DNA from: Thiobacillus sp. UBA2597
Lineage (GTDB): Bacteria > Pseudomonadota > Gammaproteobacteria > Burkholderiales > Thiobacillaceae
Assembly (NCBI GenBank): GCA_002339725.1
Contig: DDKN01000108.1
Location: forward strand, 1-18,068
Length of the DNA: 18,068 nt
Direction: 5' to 3'
Below the pieces are notes generated by a model. That model was given only the letters and a program-made list of their open reading frames with translations, did no database searches and was not told where the DNA came from. A program made the position numbers and the translations under genes. Below, one piece after another: positions 10,011-17,163 of the stretch; position 1 is the first letter of the stretch, and each line of letters begins with the position of its first letter.

Positions 10011-11408
10011 CTAGCGCTGTTGCAACAGGTGCAGTCCCTTCAGCAGGATCAAGGCCTGGTTGAATTGGTAGTCGTTCTTGGACACGATGTCCGCCGGCTC
10101 GGTTGCCTCCGGCTTGGCGCCCTTGTCCTTGGCGCCGCCATCCTTCCTGTCCGGCTTGGGCGGCTGGGCCTTGGGGGCCTTGTCCTGGCCATTGCTGAGG
10201 TGGCGTTCGAGATCGGCCTCGTGCAATTCCAGCTTCGGCGTGTCACTGGTGCTGATGGTCGCTTCCTCCACCACGATGTCGGGCGTGATGCCCTTGGCCT
10301 GGATCGAGCGGCCGCTGGGCGTGAAGTAACGCGCCGTGGTGAGCTTGATCGCAGTACCGTTGTTGAGCGGCAAAATGGTCTGGACCGAACCCTTGCCGAA
10401 GGTCTGGGTGCCGACGACCAGGGCGCGTTTGTGGTCCTGCAGGGCGCCGGCCACGATCTCCGAGGCCGAGGCCGAACCACCGTTGACCAGCACCACCAGG
10501 GGTACGCTGCGGCTCCAGGCCGGCAGGTTCTTCAAATAGTCGGTCTCGCCGCTGCGCAGATAATGCTCACGCTTGACGGCCAGCTGCATCCTGGCCTCCT
10601 CGGTGCGGCCCTCGGTATAGACCACCAGCTGGTCCGGCTTGAGGAAGGCGCCGGCCACGCCCACCGCGGTGTTGAGCAGGCCGCCCGGATCGTTGCGCAA
10701 ATCGAGCACCAGGCCCTTGAGCGCGCCCTGGTTGCTCTTGTCCAGGTCGGCCAGGGCGGCGACCAGGTTGTTGCCGGTCTGCTCCTGGAATTGGGTGATG
10801 CGGACATAGCCGTAGCCGGGCTCGACCAGCTTGTGCTTGACGCTCTTGATCTTGATCACCGCGCGGGTGAGGGTGATCACCAGCGGCTTGGACTCGCCCT
10901 TGCGCAGGATGGTGAGCACGATATCGGTGTTGGGCTTGCCGCGCATGCGCTTGACCGCCTCGTTCAGGCTCATGCCCTTCACCGGGGTCTCGTCCAGCTT
11001 GATGATCAGGTCGCCGCTCTTGATGCCGGCGCGGTGTGCCGGGGTGTCCTCGATCGGCGCGACCACCTTGACGAAGCCGTCTTCCATGCCGACCTCGATG
11101 CCCAGGCCGCCGAATTCGCCCTGGGTGCCGACCTGGAGTTCCTTGAACGCCTCGGCATCGAGATAGGCCGAGTGCGGATCGAGGCCCGACAACATGCCGT
11201 TGATGGCCTCGGTGATCAGCTTCTTGTCCTCCACCGGCTCGACATAATCGCTCTTGATCTTGCCGAAGATCTCGGAGAAGGCGCGCAGGTCCTCGATCGG
11301 CAGCGGCTCGGGCTCGCGGTTGGCGATGGCCGAATAGTTCAGGGTGAGCGCAGCGCCGATGAGCGCACCCATGGTGATGAGGCCGATTTGTTTTAGCTTG
11401 CCGGACAT
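10011..11408 (-). CDS. ctpA: C-terminal processing peptidase, S41 family
   Basis: This 465-residue serine protease is anchored by an N-terminal membrane segment (about residues 7-24), with the rest in the periplasm. A PDZ domain (about 90-175, with GGLGIEV and AGIKSGDLI) binds the C-terminus of substrates. The catalytic domain has the Ser/Lys dyad: Ser314 in GSASASE and Lys339 in FGKG, 25 residues apart as in other Prc/CtpA enzymes. A Pro/Lys-rich linker (about 405-440) precedes a short C-terminal helical segment, NQALILLKGLHLLQQ. Family members cleave C-termini of periplasmic and outer-membrane proteins, often peptidoglycan hydrolases. The gene starts 27 bases after envC ends, a pairing that suits joint control of cell-wall cleavage. 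I use ctpA as a family symbol; the substrate is unknown. Confidence 0.93.
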   Translation of the reverse strand: MSGKLKQIGLITMGALIGAALTLNYSAIANREPEPLPIEDLRAFSEIFGKIKSDYVEPVEDKKLITEAINGMLSGLDPHSAYLDAEAFKELQVGTQGEFGGLGIEVGMEDGFVKVVAPIEDTPAHRAGIKSGDLIIKLDETPVKGMSLNEAVKRMRGKPNTDIVLTILRKGESKPLVITLTRAVIKIKSVKHKLVEPGYGYVRITQFQEQTGNNLVAALADLDKSNQGALKGLVLDLRNDPGGLLNTAVGVAGAFLKPDQLVVYTEGRTEEARMQLAVKREHYLRSGETDYLKNLPAWSRSVPLVVLVNGGSASASEIVAGALQDHKRALVVGTQTFGKGSVQTILPLNNGTAIKLTTARYFTPSGRSIQAKGITPDIVVEEATISTSDTPKLELHEADLERHLSNGQDKAPKAQPPKPDRKDGGAKDKGAKPEATEPADIVSKNDYQFNQALILLKGLHLLQQR

Positions 11409-11435
11409 GCTGTGCTCAAGTCTCGTGAATGATCG

Positions 11436-12620
11436 CTATTTGACCCAGCTCAAGGGGTCGAAGGGCTTGCCCTGGTGTCTGAGTTCGAAATACAGGCCGT
11501 GCTCGGACTGCCCCCCGGTGTTGCCGACCGCCGCCACCACATCGCCGGCGCGGACGCTGTCACCGACTTGTTTATACAGGCTTTCATTATTGCTGTATAG
11601 GCTGAGGAAGCCGTCGCCATGGTCCAGCACCAACAGGTTGCCGAAGCCGCGCAGCCAGTCGGCGAAGGCGACCCGGCCGCTGGCCACGGCCCGCACCGGC
11701 TGACCTTCCGGCGCCCGGATGAACACGCCCTTCCAGCTGGGGCCGCCACCCTCGCGCGCCTGGCCGAAACGGGCGGTGATGGTGCCGGCCACCGGCAGGG
11801 CCAGGCGGCCCTTGAGCTTGGCGAAATCGAGACCGGCCAGGCTGGCATCGGGGAGCTGGCTGGTCTGGCGCCCGGGGCTGGTCGGCGGTTTGGCAGGGCT
11901 TTGGCGCGCCAGTCGGCTCAAACGCTCGATCAGCTGGCTCAGACGCCTTTCGTCGCGTACCAGGCTGGCTACCTCCTTGCGCTGTTTCTGGATTTGCTGG
12001 GACAGGCTGCTGAGCAGCTGCTGCCTGGCCTTCTTCTCCTTTTCCAGCGCCTGGCGCTGTTGCAGGCGCTCGCGCTTGACCTTCTCGATGCGCGCCTTGC
12101 GTTCCTCGGCCTGGCGCTGGAGCGCGTCCAGGCGCTCGAGGTTGCTCTGGTGGGCGTGGATCAGTGCGCTGCGGGCCTGGCCGATGTGGCGATAGTAGGT
12201 GAGATCCCGCGTCGCCTCGCCCGGGTTTTTGCCGCTCAGCAGCAGCTTCAGCGCATCGGCATCGCCCTGGCGCTGGTACTGGCGCAGCAATTCGGCCAGG
12301 TGTGCCTGCTGATTGTCGAGCGCGCGCTGGGTCTGCCGGATCTCGCCCTGGATGGCCTTCAGCTCCTCGCCCAGGCTGAGCTGGCGTTCATCCAGTTCAC
12401 GCAAGGCGCGGTTGACGTCGCTGATGCGGCGCTCCGATTGCTTGAGGGAATCGGCCGCCTCGGCCCGGTCCTCGCTGGCCTGCTCGATCTCTTTTTTCAG
12501 CTGATCGATGCGGCTGCGCAGCTCCTTGAGCTCGCGCTGCCTGGGATCGGAGGTCGCCTGGGCGGTCGAGACGGAAACGATGCAGGCAAGCAGGATCGTC
12601 CCGAGCCGCAGGGTCCGCAT
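11436..12620 (-). CDS. envC: EnvC-like murein hydrolase activator
   Basis: This 394-residue exported protein has a signal peptide (residues 1-22, cleavage after AQA), a long Gln/Glu/Arg-rich coiled coil (about 25-245, interrupted near 110-130), a Pro/Ser linker and a C-terminal LytM/M23-like domain (about 275-394). The zinc ligands of active M23 peptidases are missing: the HxxxD position reads WKGVF, and the HxHFE position reads GLYFE. This is the pattern of EnvC, which does not cut peptidoglycan but switches on amidases at the division site. The ATG at 12620 overlaps the gpmI stop by one base (TGATG), so translation is probably coupled. The frame continues upstream into gpmI but without protein-like sequence, so longer starts are rejected. 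The partner amidase genes are not in the window. Confidence 0.9.
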   Translation of the reverse strand: MRTLRLGTILLACIVSVSTAQATSDPRQRELKELRSRIDQLKKEIEQASEDRAEAADSLKQSERRISDVNRALRELDERQLSLGEELKAIQGEIRQTQRALDNQQAHLAELLRQYQRQGDADALKLLLSGKNPGEATRDLTYYRHIGQARSALIHAHQSNLERLDALQRQAEERKARIEKVKRERLQQRQALEKEKKARQQLLSSLSQQIQKQRKEVASLVRDERRLSQLIERLSRLARQSPAKPPTSPGRQTSQLPDASLAGLDFAKLKGRLALPVAGTITARFGQAREGGGPSWKGVFIRAPEGQPVRAVASGRVAFADWLRGFGNLLVLDHGDGFLSLYSNNESLYKQVGDSVRAGDVVAAVGNTGGQSEHGLYFELRHQGKPFDPLSWVK

Positions 12621-14209
12621 CAGGGCTGGGCCAGCGCCGCGCTTGGCTCGGCGCTGGCGCCGGCGCTCTCGAATTCGATCAGGGGGTGGCCGGTCATCTC
12701 CATCGGCTGCGGCAGGCCCATCATGCGCAACAGGGTGGGCGCGACGTCTTCCAGGGCGCCGTGGTCGGCCATTTTGGCCGGCCGGCCGATATAGAGGAAG
12801 GGCACCAGGTTGGTGGTGTGGGCGGTATGGGCCTGGGTGGTGAAGACGTCGAGCATGGTCTCGGCGTTGCCATGGTCGGCGGTGATCAGCACCTCGCCCC
12901 CGCTGGCACGCATGGCCTCGACCACGCGGCCGAGGCATTGGTCGATCACCTCGATGGCCCGTTTGGCCGCCTCGTAGTTGCCGGTATGGCCGACCATGTC
13001 GGCATTGGCGTAATTGCAGATGATGGCGTCGTACTTGCGGCTCTCGATCGCCTCGACCAGTTTGTCGGTCACCTCATAGGCACTCATCTCGGGCTTGAGG
13101 TCGTAGGTGGCGACATCGGGCGAATTGACCAGGATGCGATCCTCGCCCGGATACACGGTTTCCTGGCCGCCATTGAAGAAATAGGTGACGTGGGGATACT
13201 TCTCGGTCTCGGCGATGCGCAATTGCCGCAGGCCCAGGCTGGCGATGTATTCGCCGAAGCCGTTCTTGATCCGCTCGGGCGGGAAGGCGACCGCCACGTC
13301 GAATTTGCTGCTGTAACTGGTCAGGGTGCAGAAGTCCGATAGCCGGGGCAGGTATTCGCGCTCGAATTCGGCAAAGTCCGGCTCGATGAAGGTGCGGCAG
13401 AGCTGGCGCGCCCGGTCCGAGCGGAAGTTCATGAACACGATGGCATCCCCGTCCGCCATGCGCACGGGCTGGCCGCCGGCCGGCACGATGGCGGTGGCCT
13501 TGACGAATTCGTCGGTCTCGCCGCGGGCATAGGCCATGTGCAGGGCCTCGAGGGCAGTGCCGGCCTGGTAGGGGGCGCGGCCTTGGGTCAAAAGGTCGTA
13601 GGCCGCCTTCACCCGCTGCCAGCGCCGGTCGCGGTCCATGGCGAAATAACGGCCGATGACCGAGACGATGCGGCCGGTGGCCAGCTGCTGGATACGGTCT
13701 TCCAGGCGCTGCAGATAGGTCTCGGCGCTCTTGGGTGGCGTGTCGCGGCCGTCGAGGAAGACGTGCAGATAGACCCGGGAGAGCTTCTCGCGCGCGGCCA
13801 TTTCCAGCATGGCATGGATGTGCTGTTCATGACTGTGCACGCCGCCGTCCGAAAGCAGGCCCAGGATATGCAGGGCGGAGCCACGCTGCTTGGTCTGTTC
13901 GATGCAGTGCTTGAGCGCCGGGTTTTCGAAAAAATTGCCGGTTTGGATCGAGCGCTCGATCCGGGTGAATTCCTGATACACCACGCGGCCGGCACCGATG
14001 TTGAGGTGGCCGACCTCGGAATTGCCCATCTGGCCGCGCGGCAGGCCGACCGCGGCCTCGGAGGCCTGGATCAGGGTATGGGGAAACTGCCGCCAGTAGC
14101 GGTCCCAGTTCGGCTTGTTCGCATTGGCGATGGCATTGAATGGGTCGGCGGCCCGGCAGCCGAAGCCGTCCAGGATGATCAGCAAAATTGGCTTTACGGC
14201 AGGAGGCAT
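12620..14209 (-). CDS. gpmI: 2,3-bisphosphoglycerate-independent phosphoglycerate mutase
   Basis: This cytoplasmic enzyme interconverts 3- and 2-phosphoglycerate in glycolysis and gluconeogenesis through a phosphoserine intermediate and two manganese ions. The 529 residues are slightly above the usual 510-515 because of a 15-20 residue Ala/Ser-rich tail. The metal ligand Asp14 lies in LDGFG and the catalytic Ser64 in MGNSEVGH. The substrate-binding segment GLLSDGGVHSHEQH, the RDTPPKS motif, FRSDRAR, NYANADMVGHTG and ADHGNAE all follow in the expected order, and HTAHTTNLVPF is intact. The ATG at 14209 gives a normal N-terminus (VKPILLIILDG), but no clear Shine-Dalgarno sequence is visible, only an A-rich stretch. 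It is the first gene of the leftward block leading into envC and ctpA. Confidence 0.97.
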   Translation of the reverse strand: MPPAVKPILLIILDGFGCRAADPFNAIANANKPNWDRYWRQFPHTLIQASEAAVGLPRGQMGNSEVGHLNIGAGRVVYQEFTRIERSIQTGNFFENPALKHCIEQTKQRGSALHILGLLSDGGVHSHEQHIHAMLEMAAREKLSRVYLHVFLDGRDTPPKSAETYLQRLEDRIQQLATGRIVSVIGRYFAMDRDRRWQRVKAAYDLLTQGRAPYQAGTALEALHMAYARGETDEFVKATAIVPAGGQPVRMADGDAIVFMNFRSDRARQLCRTFIEPDFAEFEREYLPRLSDFCTLTSYSSKFDVAVAFPPERIKNGFGEYIASLGLRQLRIAETEKYPHVTYFFNGGQETVYPGEDRILVNSPDVATYDLKPEMSAYEVTDKLVEAIESRKYDAIICNYANADMVGHTGNYEAAKRAIEVIDQCLGRVVEAMRASGGEVLITADHGNAETMLDVFTTQAHTAHTTNLVPFLYIGRPAKMADHGALEDVAPTLLRMMGLPQPMEMTGHPLIEFESAGASAEPSAALAQP

Positions 14210-14341
14210 TAGCGAATTTTTTAAACTCAGTCTGATGATTCTTTTTCGGCTGGTATTTTAGTATATTTGAATACTGTTTGCGATATACTTCAATTGTATT
14301 ACTAGTCAGCCAACATCAGGGATAAGGCGGTGGGAGCAGCC
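14210..14341. promoter_or_regulatory. AT-rich divergent promoter and operator region, gpmI / arsR
   Basis: This gap is strikingly AT-rich against the GC-rich genes. TATACT boxes (five of six to the -10 consensus) occur on the + strand at 14284-14289, facing the ArsR gene, and on the - strand at 14265-14260, facing gpmI. The two form an inverted repeat with 18 bases between, so their -35 regions overlap; neither -35 is good. Two dyads could be repressor sites: agtat-N6-atact (14260-14275) and atac-N7-gtat (14285-14299), the second overlapping the arsR -10 and predicted start. GGGAG at 14332-14336 is the ArsR ribosome-binding site. Autoregulation by the ArsR protein is likely but inferred. Confidence 0.45.
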
Positions 14342-14656
14342 ATGACCGAAGCGACCGAATTGATCGAAAAAGACGAGCACATCGAGCAGGCCTCGCGTGC
14401 GCTCAAGGCCATGTCCCATCCCTTGCGCCTGAAGATCCTCTGCGTGCTGGGCGATCGCGAGGTCAGTGTCCAGGAGATCGTCGACAGCGTCGGCACCTCC
14501 CAGAGCAACATCTCCCAGCACCTTGCCATTTTGCGCGACAAAGGGGTCCTGCGCACCCGCAAGGATGCCAATCGCGTCTACTACCGCGTGGGCGACGCCC
14601 GGACCCTGCAGCTCATCAGCATGATGCGGGACGTCTTTTGCGCCTTCGGGCGCTGA
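14342..14656 (+). CDS. ArsR-family repressor with BigR/SqrR-like cysteine pair
   Basis: This is a 104-residue winged-helix dimeric regulator. The start at 14342 is chosen because GGGAG (14332-14336) lies 5 bases upstream; an in-frame GTG at 14330 is less likely. The core motif SHPLRLKILCVL (helix 2), the recognition segment TSQSNISQHLAILRDKGVL and the wing with DANRVYYRVGD are typical. The metal-binding ELCVCDL motif of ArsR/SmtB sensors is absent. Instead there are exactly two cysteines, Cys34 in helix 2 and Cys100 near the C-terminus, 66 residues apart. To my knowledge that is the spacing of the sulfide/persulfide-responsive BigR and SqrR pair (Cys42/108 and Cys41/107). It precedes a complete RND efflux set in the same direction and probably controls it. 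The family call is firm; the signal is inferred. Confidence 0.9.
   Translation: MTEATELIEKDEHIEQASRALKAMSHPLRLKILCVLGDREVSVQEIVDSVGTSQSNISQHLAILRDKGVLRTRKDANRVYYRVGDARTLQLISMMRDVFCAFGR
14640..14653 (+). other. UUCG-loop hairpin at the end of the ArsR gene
   Basis: gcgcc (14640-14644) pairs with ggcgc (14649-14653) around a ttcg loop closed by C-G, the very stable UUCG tetraloop type. It ends one base before the ArsR stop codon and no T-run follows. It could stabilise or pause the transcript between the regulator and the efflux genes, or be chance in GC-rich code. Confidence 0.3.
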
Positions 14657-14710
14657 CGTCGTTTCCTGCGCAATTTCCCGCCGGACTGTTGCCGAAAACA
14701 GGGCGTGTGC

Positions 14711-14739
14711 TTGACCCAGGCGCATGTCAGGGCAATGAT
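14711..14739 (+). promoter_or_regulatory. Possible internal promoter before the TolC-type gene
   Basis: TTGACC at 14711-14716 (five of six to the -35 consensus) is followed after 17 bases by AATGAT at 14734-14739 (four of six to the -10 consensus). It lies in the 123-base gap between the ArsR gene and the predicted start of the TolC-type gene. It could let the efflux genes be transcribed apart from the regulator. Confidence 0.3.
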
Positions 14740-14779
14740 TCACAAAATTCCGGAGTGGATGCGTGGTCGACGAACAACA

Positions 14780-16114
14780 ATGAAGGCGAAACCATACTCC
14801 CTGATCGGCCTGGCCTTGTTCGGCCTGACCTGGCAAATGGCCGGGGCCGAGACGCTCGATCTCAAGCAGGCGATTGAGGCCGCGCTCCAGCAGAACGCCA
14901 GCCTGGCCGTGAGCCAGGCTCGCGTCGGCCAGGCCGAGGCTGCCCTGCGCCAGGCCGAGGCCGCGCGCTGGCCCAACCTGGGTCTGGCCATGACCGCTTC
15001 GCGGACCAATGACCCGCTCTCCGCCTTTGGCGCCAAGCTCGGCCAGCGCGCGGTCACGGCGGCCGATTTCGTGCCGGCCGCGATCAATCACCCGGGCGAT
15101 ATCGACAACCTCAACACCCGGATCGAGTTGCAGCTGCCGCTCTACACCGGTGGTCTGCTCAGCAGTCAGATCGAACAGGCCCAGGCCCGTTCCCAGGCGG
15201 CCCGGCTGGGCGATGCCTCGACCCGGCAACAGGTCGTCCAGCAGGTCACCCTGGCCTATCAGGGCGTGCATACGGCACGGGCCTACATCAGGGTGGCCGA
15301 ACAATCCAAACAGGCGGCCGAGGAGGCCCTGCGGGTGACCGAGCGCCTGCATGCCGAGGGCCTCGCCATCAAAAGCGATCTGCTGACGGCCCGGGTCAAC
15401 CTGGAAGAGGCCAGGCTCAAGCTGGCCGAGGGGCGGCGCCTCGAATCCGGGGCGCTTGACCGGCTGAAGACCCTGATCGGCCGGCCCTTGCAGGAGTCCA
15501 TCGAGATTGGCGCCGAGGCCGTGCCCGCCGCGCTGGAGGGCGATGAGGCCAGCTTGCGCGAGCAGGCACGCACCAGTCATCCCGACCTGAATGCCCTGCG
15601 CCTGGAGCAGGATGCGGCCCGGGCCCGGATCGCGGCAGCGCGCGCCGGCGGCCGGCCCCAGCTGAGCCTGATGGGGCGTCAGGAATGGAACGACAAGACT
15701 GCGGGTTTTGATGCCTCGTCCTACACCGTCGCCGGCGTCCTGTCCTGGCGTCTGTTCGATGCCGGCGTCACCAGTGCCGCGGTCGACCAGGCCCGGGCGG
15801 GCGAACTGGAGGCCGCCGCCCGCCTGCGTCAGGCCGAGGAAGGGGTGGCCCTGCAGGTGGCCGAGGCCCGGCGCCTGGCACTGGAGGCCGAGGCACGGAT
15901 TGCGGCGCGCCAGGCGGCCGTGGCCCAGGCCGAGGAGGCCCAGCGCCTGATGCGAAAGCGCTACGAGAACGGCATTATCAATCTGGCCGAATTGCTCGCC
16001 GGCCAGGCTCAGCTGGATCGCGCCCGGGCCGATCTGGTGGCGGCCCGCCATGACCTGGTGGCGGCGCGCACCGAGCTGCTGCGGGCAGTGGGCATTTTGA
16101 GCGTGGAGCCATGA
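14780..16114 (+). CDS. TolC-type outer-membrane efflux protein
   Basis: This would be the outer-membrane channel and periplasmic tunnel of a tripartite efflux pump. From the ATG at 14780 it is 444 residues, with a signal peptide MKAKPYSLIGLALFGLTW ending at AGA before ETLDLKQAIEAAL, the usual start of a mature OEP-family protein. Two outer-membrane-factor repeats are visible: each has long Ala/Gln/Glu/Arg-rich helices and a beta segment (IELQLPLYTGG near residues 115-125, and VAGVLSWRLFDAG in the second half). The start is uncertain: the ATG at 14759 has GGAG close by (3-base spacing) and gives a slightly longer signal peptide, while 14780 has no clear ribosome-binding site. It follows the ArsR gene by 123 bases and overlaps the adaptor start (ATGA). 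There is no lipobox, so it is not a lipoprotein of the OprM type. The substrate is unknown. Confidence 0.9.
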   Translation: MKAKPYSLIGLALFGLTWQMAGAETLDLKQAIEAALQQNASLAVSQARVGQAEAALRQAEAARWPNLGLAMTASRTNDPLSAFGAKLGQRAVTAADFVPAAINHPGDIDNLNTRIELQLPLYTGGLLSSQIEQAQARSQAARLGDASTRQQVVQQVTLAYQGVHTARAYIRVAEQSKQAAEEALRVTERLHAEGLAIKSDLLTARVNLEEARLKLAEGRRLESGALDRLKTLIGRPLQESIEIGAEAVPAALEGDEASLREQARTSHPDLNALRLEQDAARARIAAARAGGRPQLSLMGRQEWNDKTAGFDASSYTVAGVLSWRLFDAGVTSAAVDQARAGELEAAARLRQAEEGVALQVAEARRLALEAEARIAARQAAVAQAEEAQRLMRKRYENGIINLAELLAGQAQLDRARADLVAARHDLVAARTELLRAVGILSVEP

Positions 16115-17148
16115 TGAGAACGACGACCATGAACAAATGGCAAATCGGCTTGTTGGCGGGTGTGCTGCTGGGCAGCCTGACGGGCTGCGACGGGGGCGGG
16201 CAGACCCAGCAGGCGGCGCCTGGCAAGACGGTGCAGGCCGCGATCGGCGTGGTGCAGGCGAGCCGGGTGGCCGAGCACTATGCGGCACCGGCGACCCTGG
16301 TTGCCCTGGAATCGGTGCCGGTGGCTTCGCGCATCATGGGCTACATCCGCGCCATCGACGTGGTCGAGGGGCAGACGGTCAAGGCCGGCGAGCGCCTGTT
16401 CACGATCGACGCCACCGATGCCAGGAGCCAGGCCGACCAGGCCAACGCCGCCCTGGCCGACGCCAAGGCCAATTTCGAACGCTATGCCAACCTGTACAAG
16501 GACGAGGCGATCAGCCGCCAGCAGTACGAGAAGATGAAGCTGGCCTACGACCAGGCACGCGCCGCCGCCGAAGCCGCCAACAACCAGCTGCGCTACGCCG
16601 TGGTGGTCTCGCCGATCGCGGGCGTGGTCACCCAGAAGCTGGGCAATGCCGGCAGCCTGGCGACGCCCGGCCAGCCGGTGGTGGTGGTGGAGAACCCGGC
16701 CCGCCTCCAGGTGCAGACCCAGGTCGGCGAGGAGGTGCTGCGCAAAATCAAGCTGGGCGATGTCGTGCCGGTCGAGGTCGACGGCGTGAGCGGCGCGATC
16801 GAGGCGCGGGTGGCGCGCATCTCACCGGCGGCCGATCCGGTATCCCGCACCTTCCTGGTCAAGCTCGACATCGCCGCGCCGGGGCTCAGGAGCGGTCTGT
16901 TCGCCCGCGCCCTGTTCAAGGTGGGCGAGCGCGATGCCCTGCTGGTGCCGAAGGCGGCCCTGGTCGAACGGGCCGGCATCACCGGCCTGTTCGTGGTCGA
17001 CGCCCAGGGCGTGGCCCATTTCCGCATGGTGCGCACCGGGGCCGAGCACAACGGTGCGGTCGAGATTCAGGCCGGGCTGTCGGCCGGCGAGCGCATCGCC
17101 GTGGGCGGGGCGGACAAGCTGGAATCCGGCGACCGGGTGCAGGGCTGA
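16111..17148 (+). CDS. RND efflux periplasmic adaptor lipoprotein
   Basis: This 345-residue protein is the membrane-fusion (HlyD/MexA-type) component that bridges the inner-membrane pump and the TolC channel. The signal peptide ends in the lipobox LTGC, with Cys26 as the lipidated residue. The next residue is Asp27, and Asp at position +2 normally keeps a lipoprotein in the inner membrane, as this role requires. A split lipoyl/barrel-sandwich domain (GYIRAIDVVEGQTVKAGERLFTID opening, VVSPIAGVVTQKLGNAGSLATPGQ closing) surrounds an alpha-hairpin (about residues 105-155). Beta-barrel and membrane-proximal domains follow. The ATG at 16111 overlaps the TolC-type stop; the adjacent ATG at 16114 has better spacing from GGAG (16105-16108), so the true start may be one codon later. 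Confidence 0.92.
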   Translation: MMRTTTMNKWQIGLLAGVLLGSLTGCDGGGQTQQAAPGKTVQAAIGVVQASRVAEHYAAPATLVALESVPVASRIMGYIRAIDVVEGQTVKAGERLFTIDATDARSQADQANAALADAKANFERYANLYKDEAISRQQYEKMKLAYDQARAAAEAANNQLRYAVVVSPIAGVVTQKLGNAGSLATPGQPVVVVENPARLQVQTQVGEEVLRKIKLGDVVPVEVDGVSGAIEARVARISPAADPVSRTFLVKLDIAAPGLRSGLFARALFKVGERDALLVPKAALVERAGITGLFVVDAQGVAHFRMVRTGAEHNGAVEIQAGLSAGERIAVGGADKLESGDRVQG

Positions 17149-17163
17149 GGCGAGGATTGAACA

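Noticed and set aside
9579..11396. A 605-codon + strand frame opposite the 131-residue gene and ctpA
   Set aside because: Its translation is repetitive Leu/Gly/Asp/His-rich sequence typical of antisense frames in GC-rich genes, and both genes on the - strand have ribosome-binding sites or clear family motifs.
12621..12938. A longer N-terminus for EnvC extending into gpmI
   Set aside because: The extra residues are Arg/Pro/Gly-rich antisense-like sequence inside gpmI coding, while the ATG at 12620 begins a clean signal peptide and overlaps the gpmI stop.
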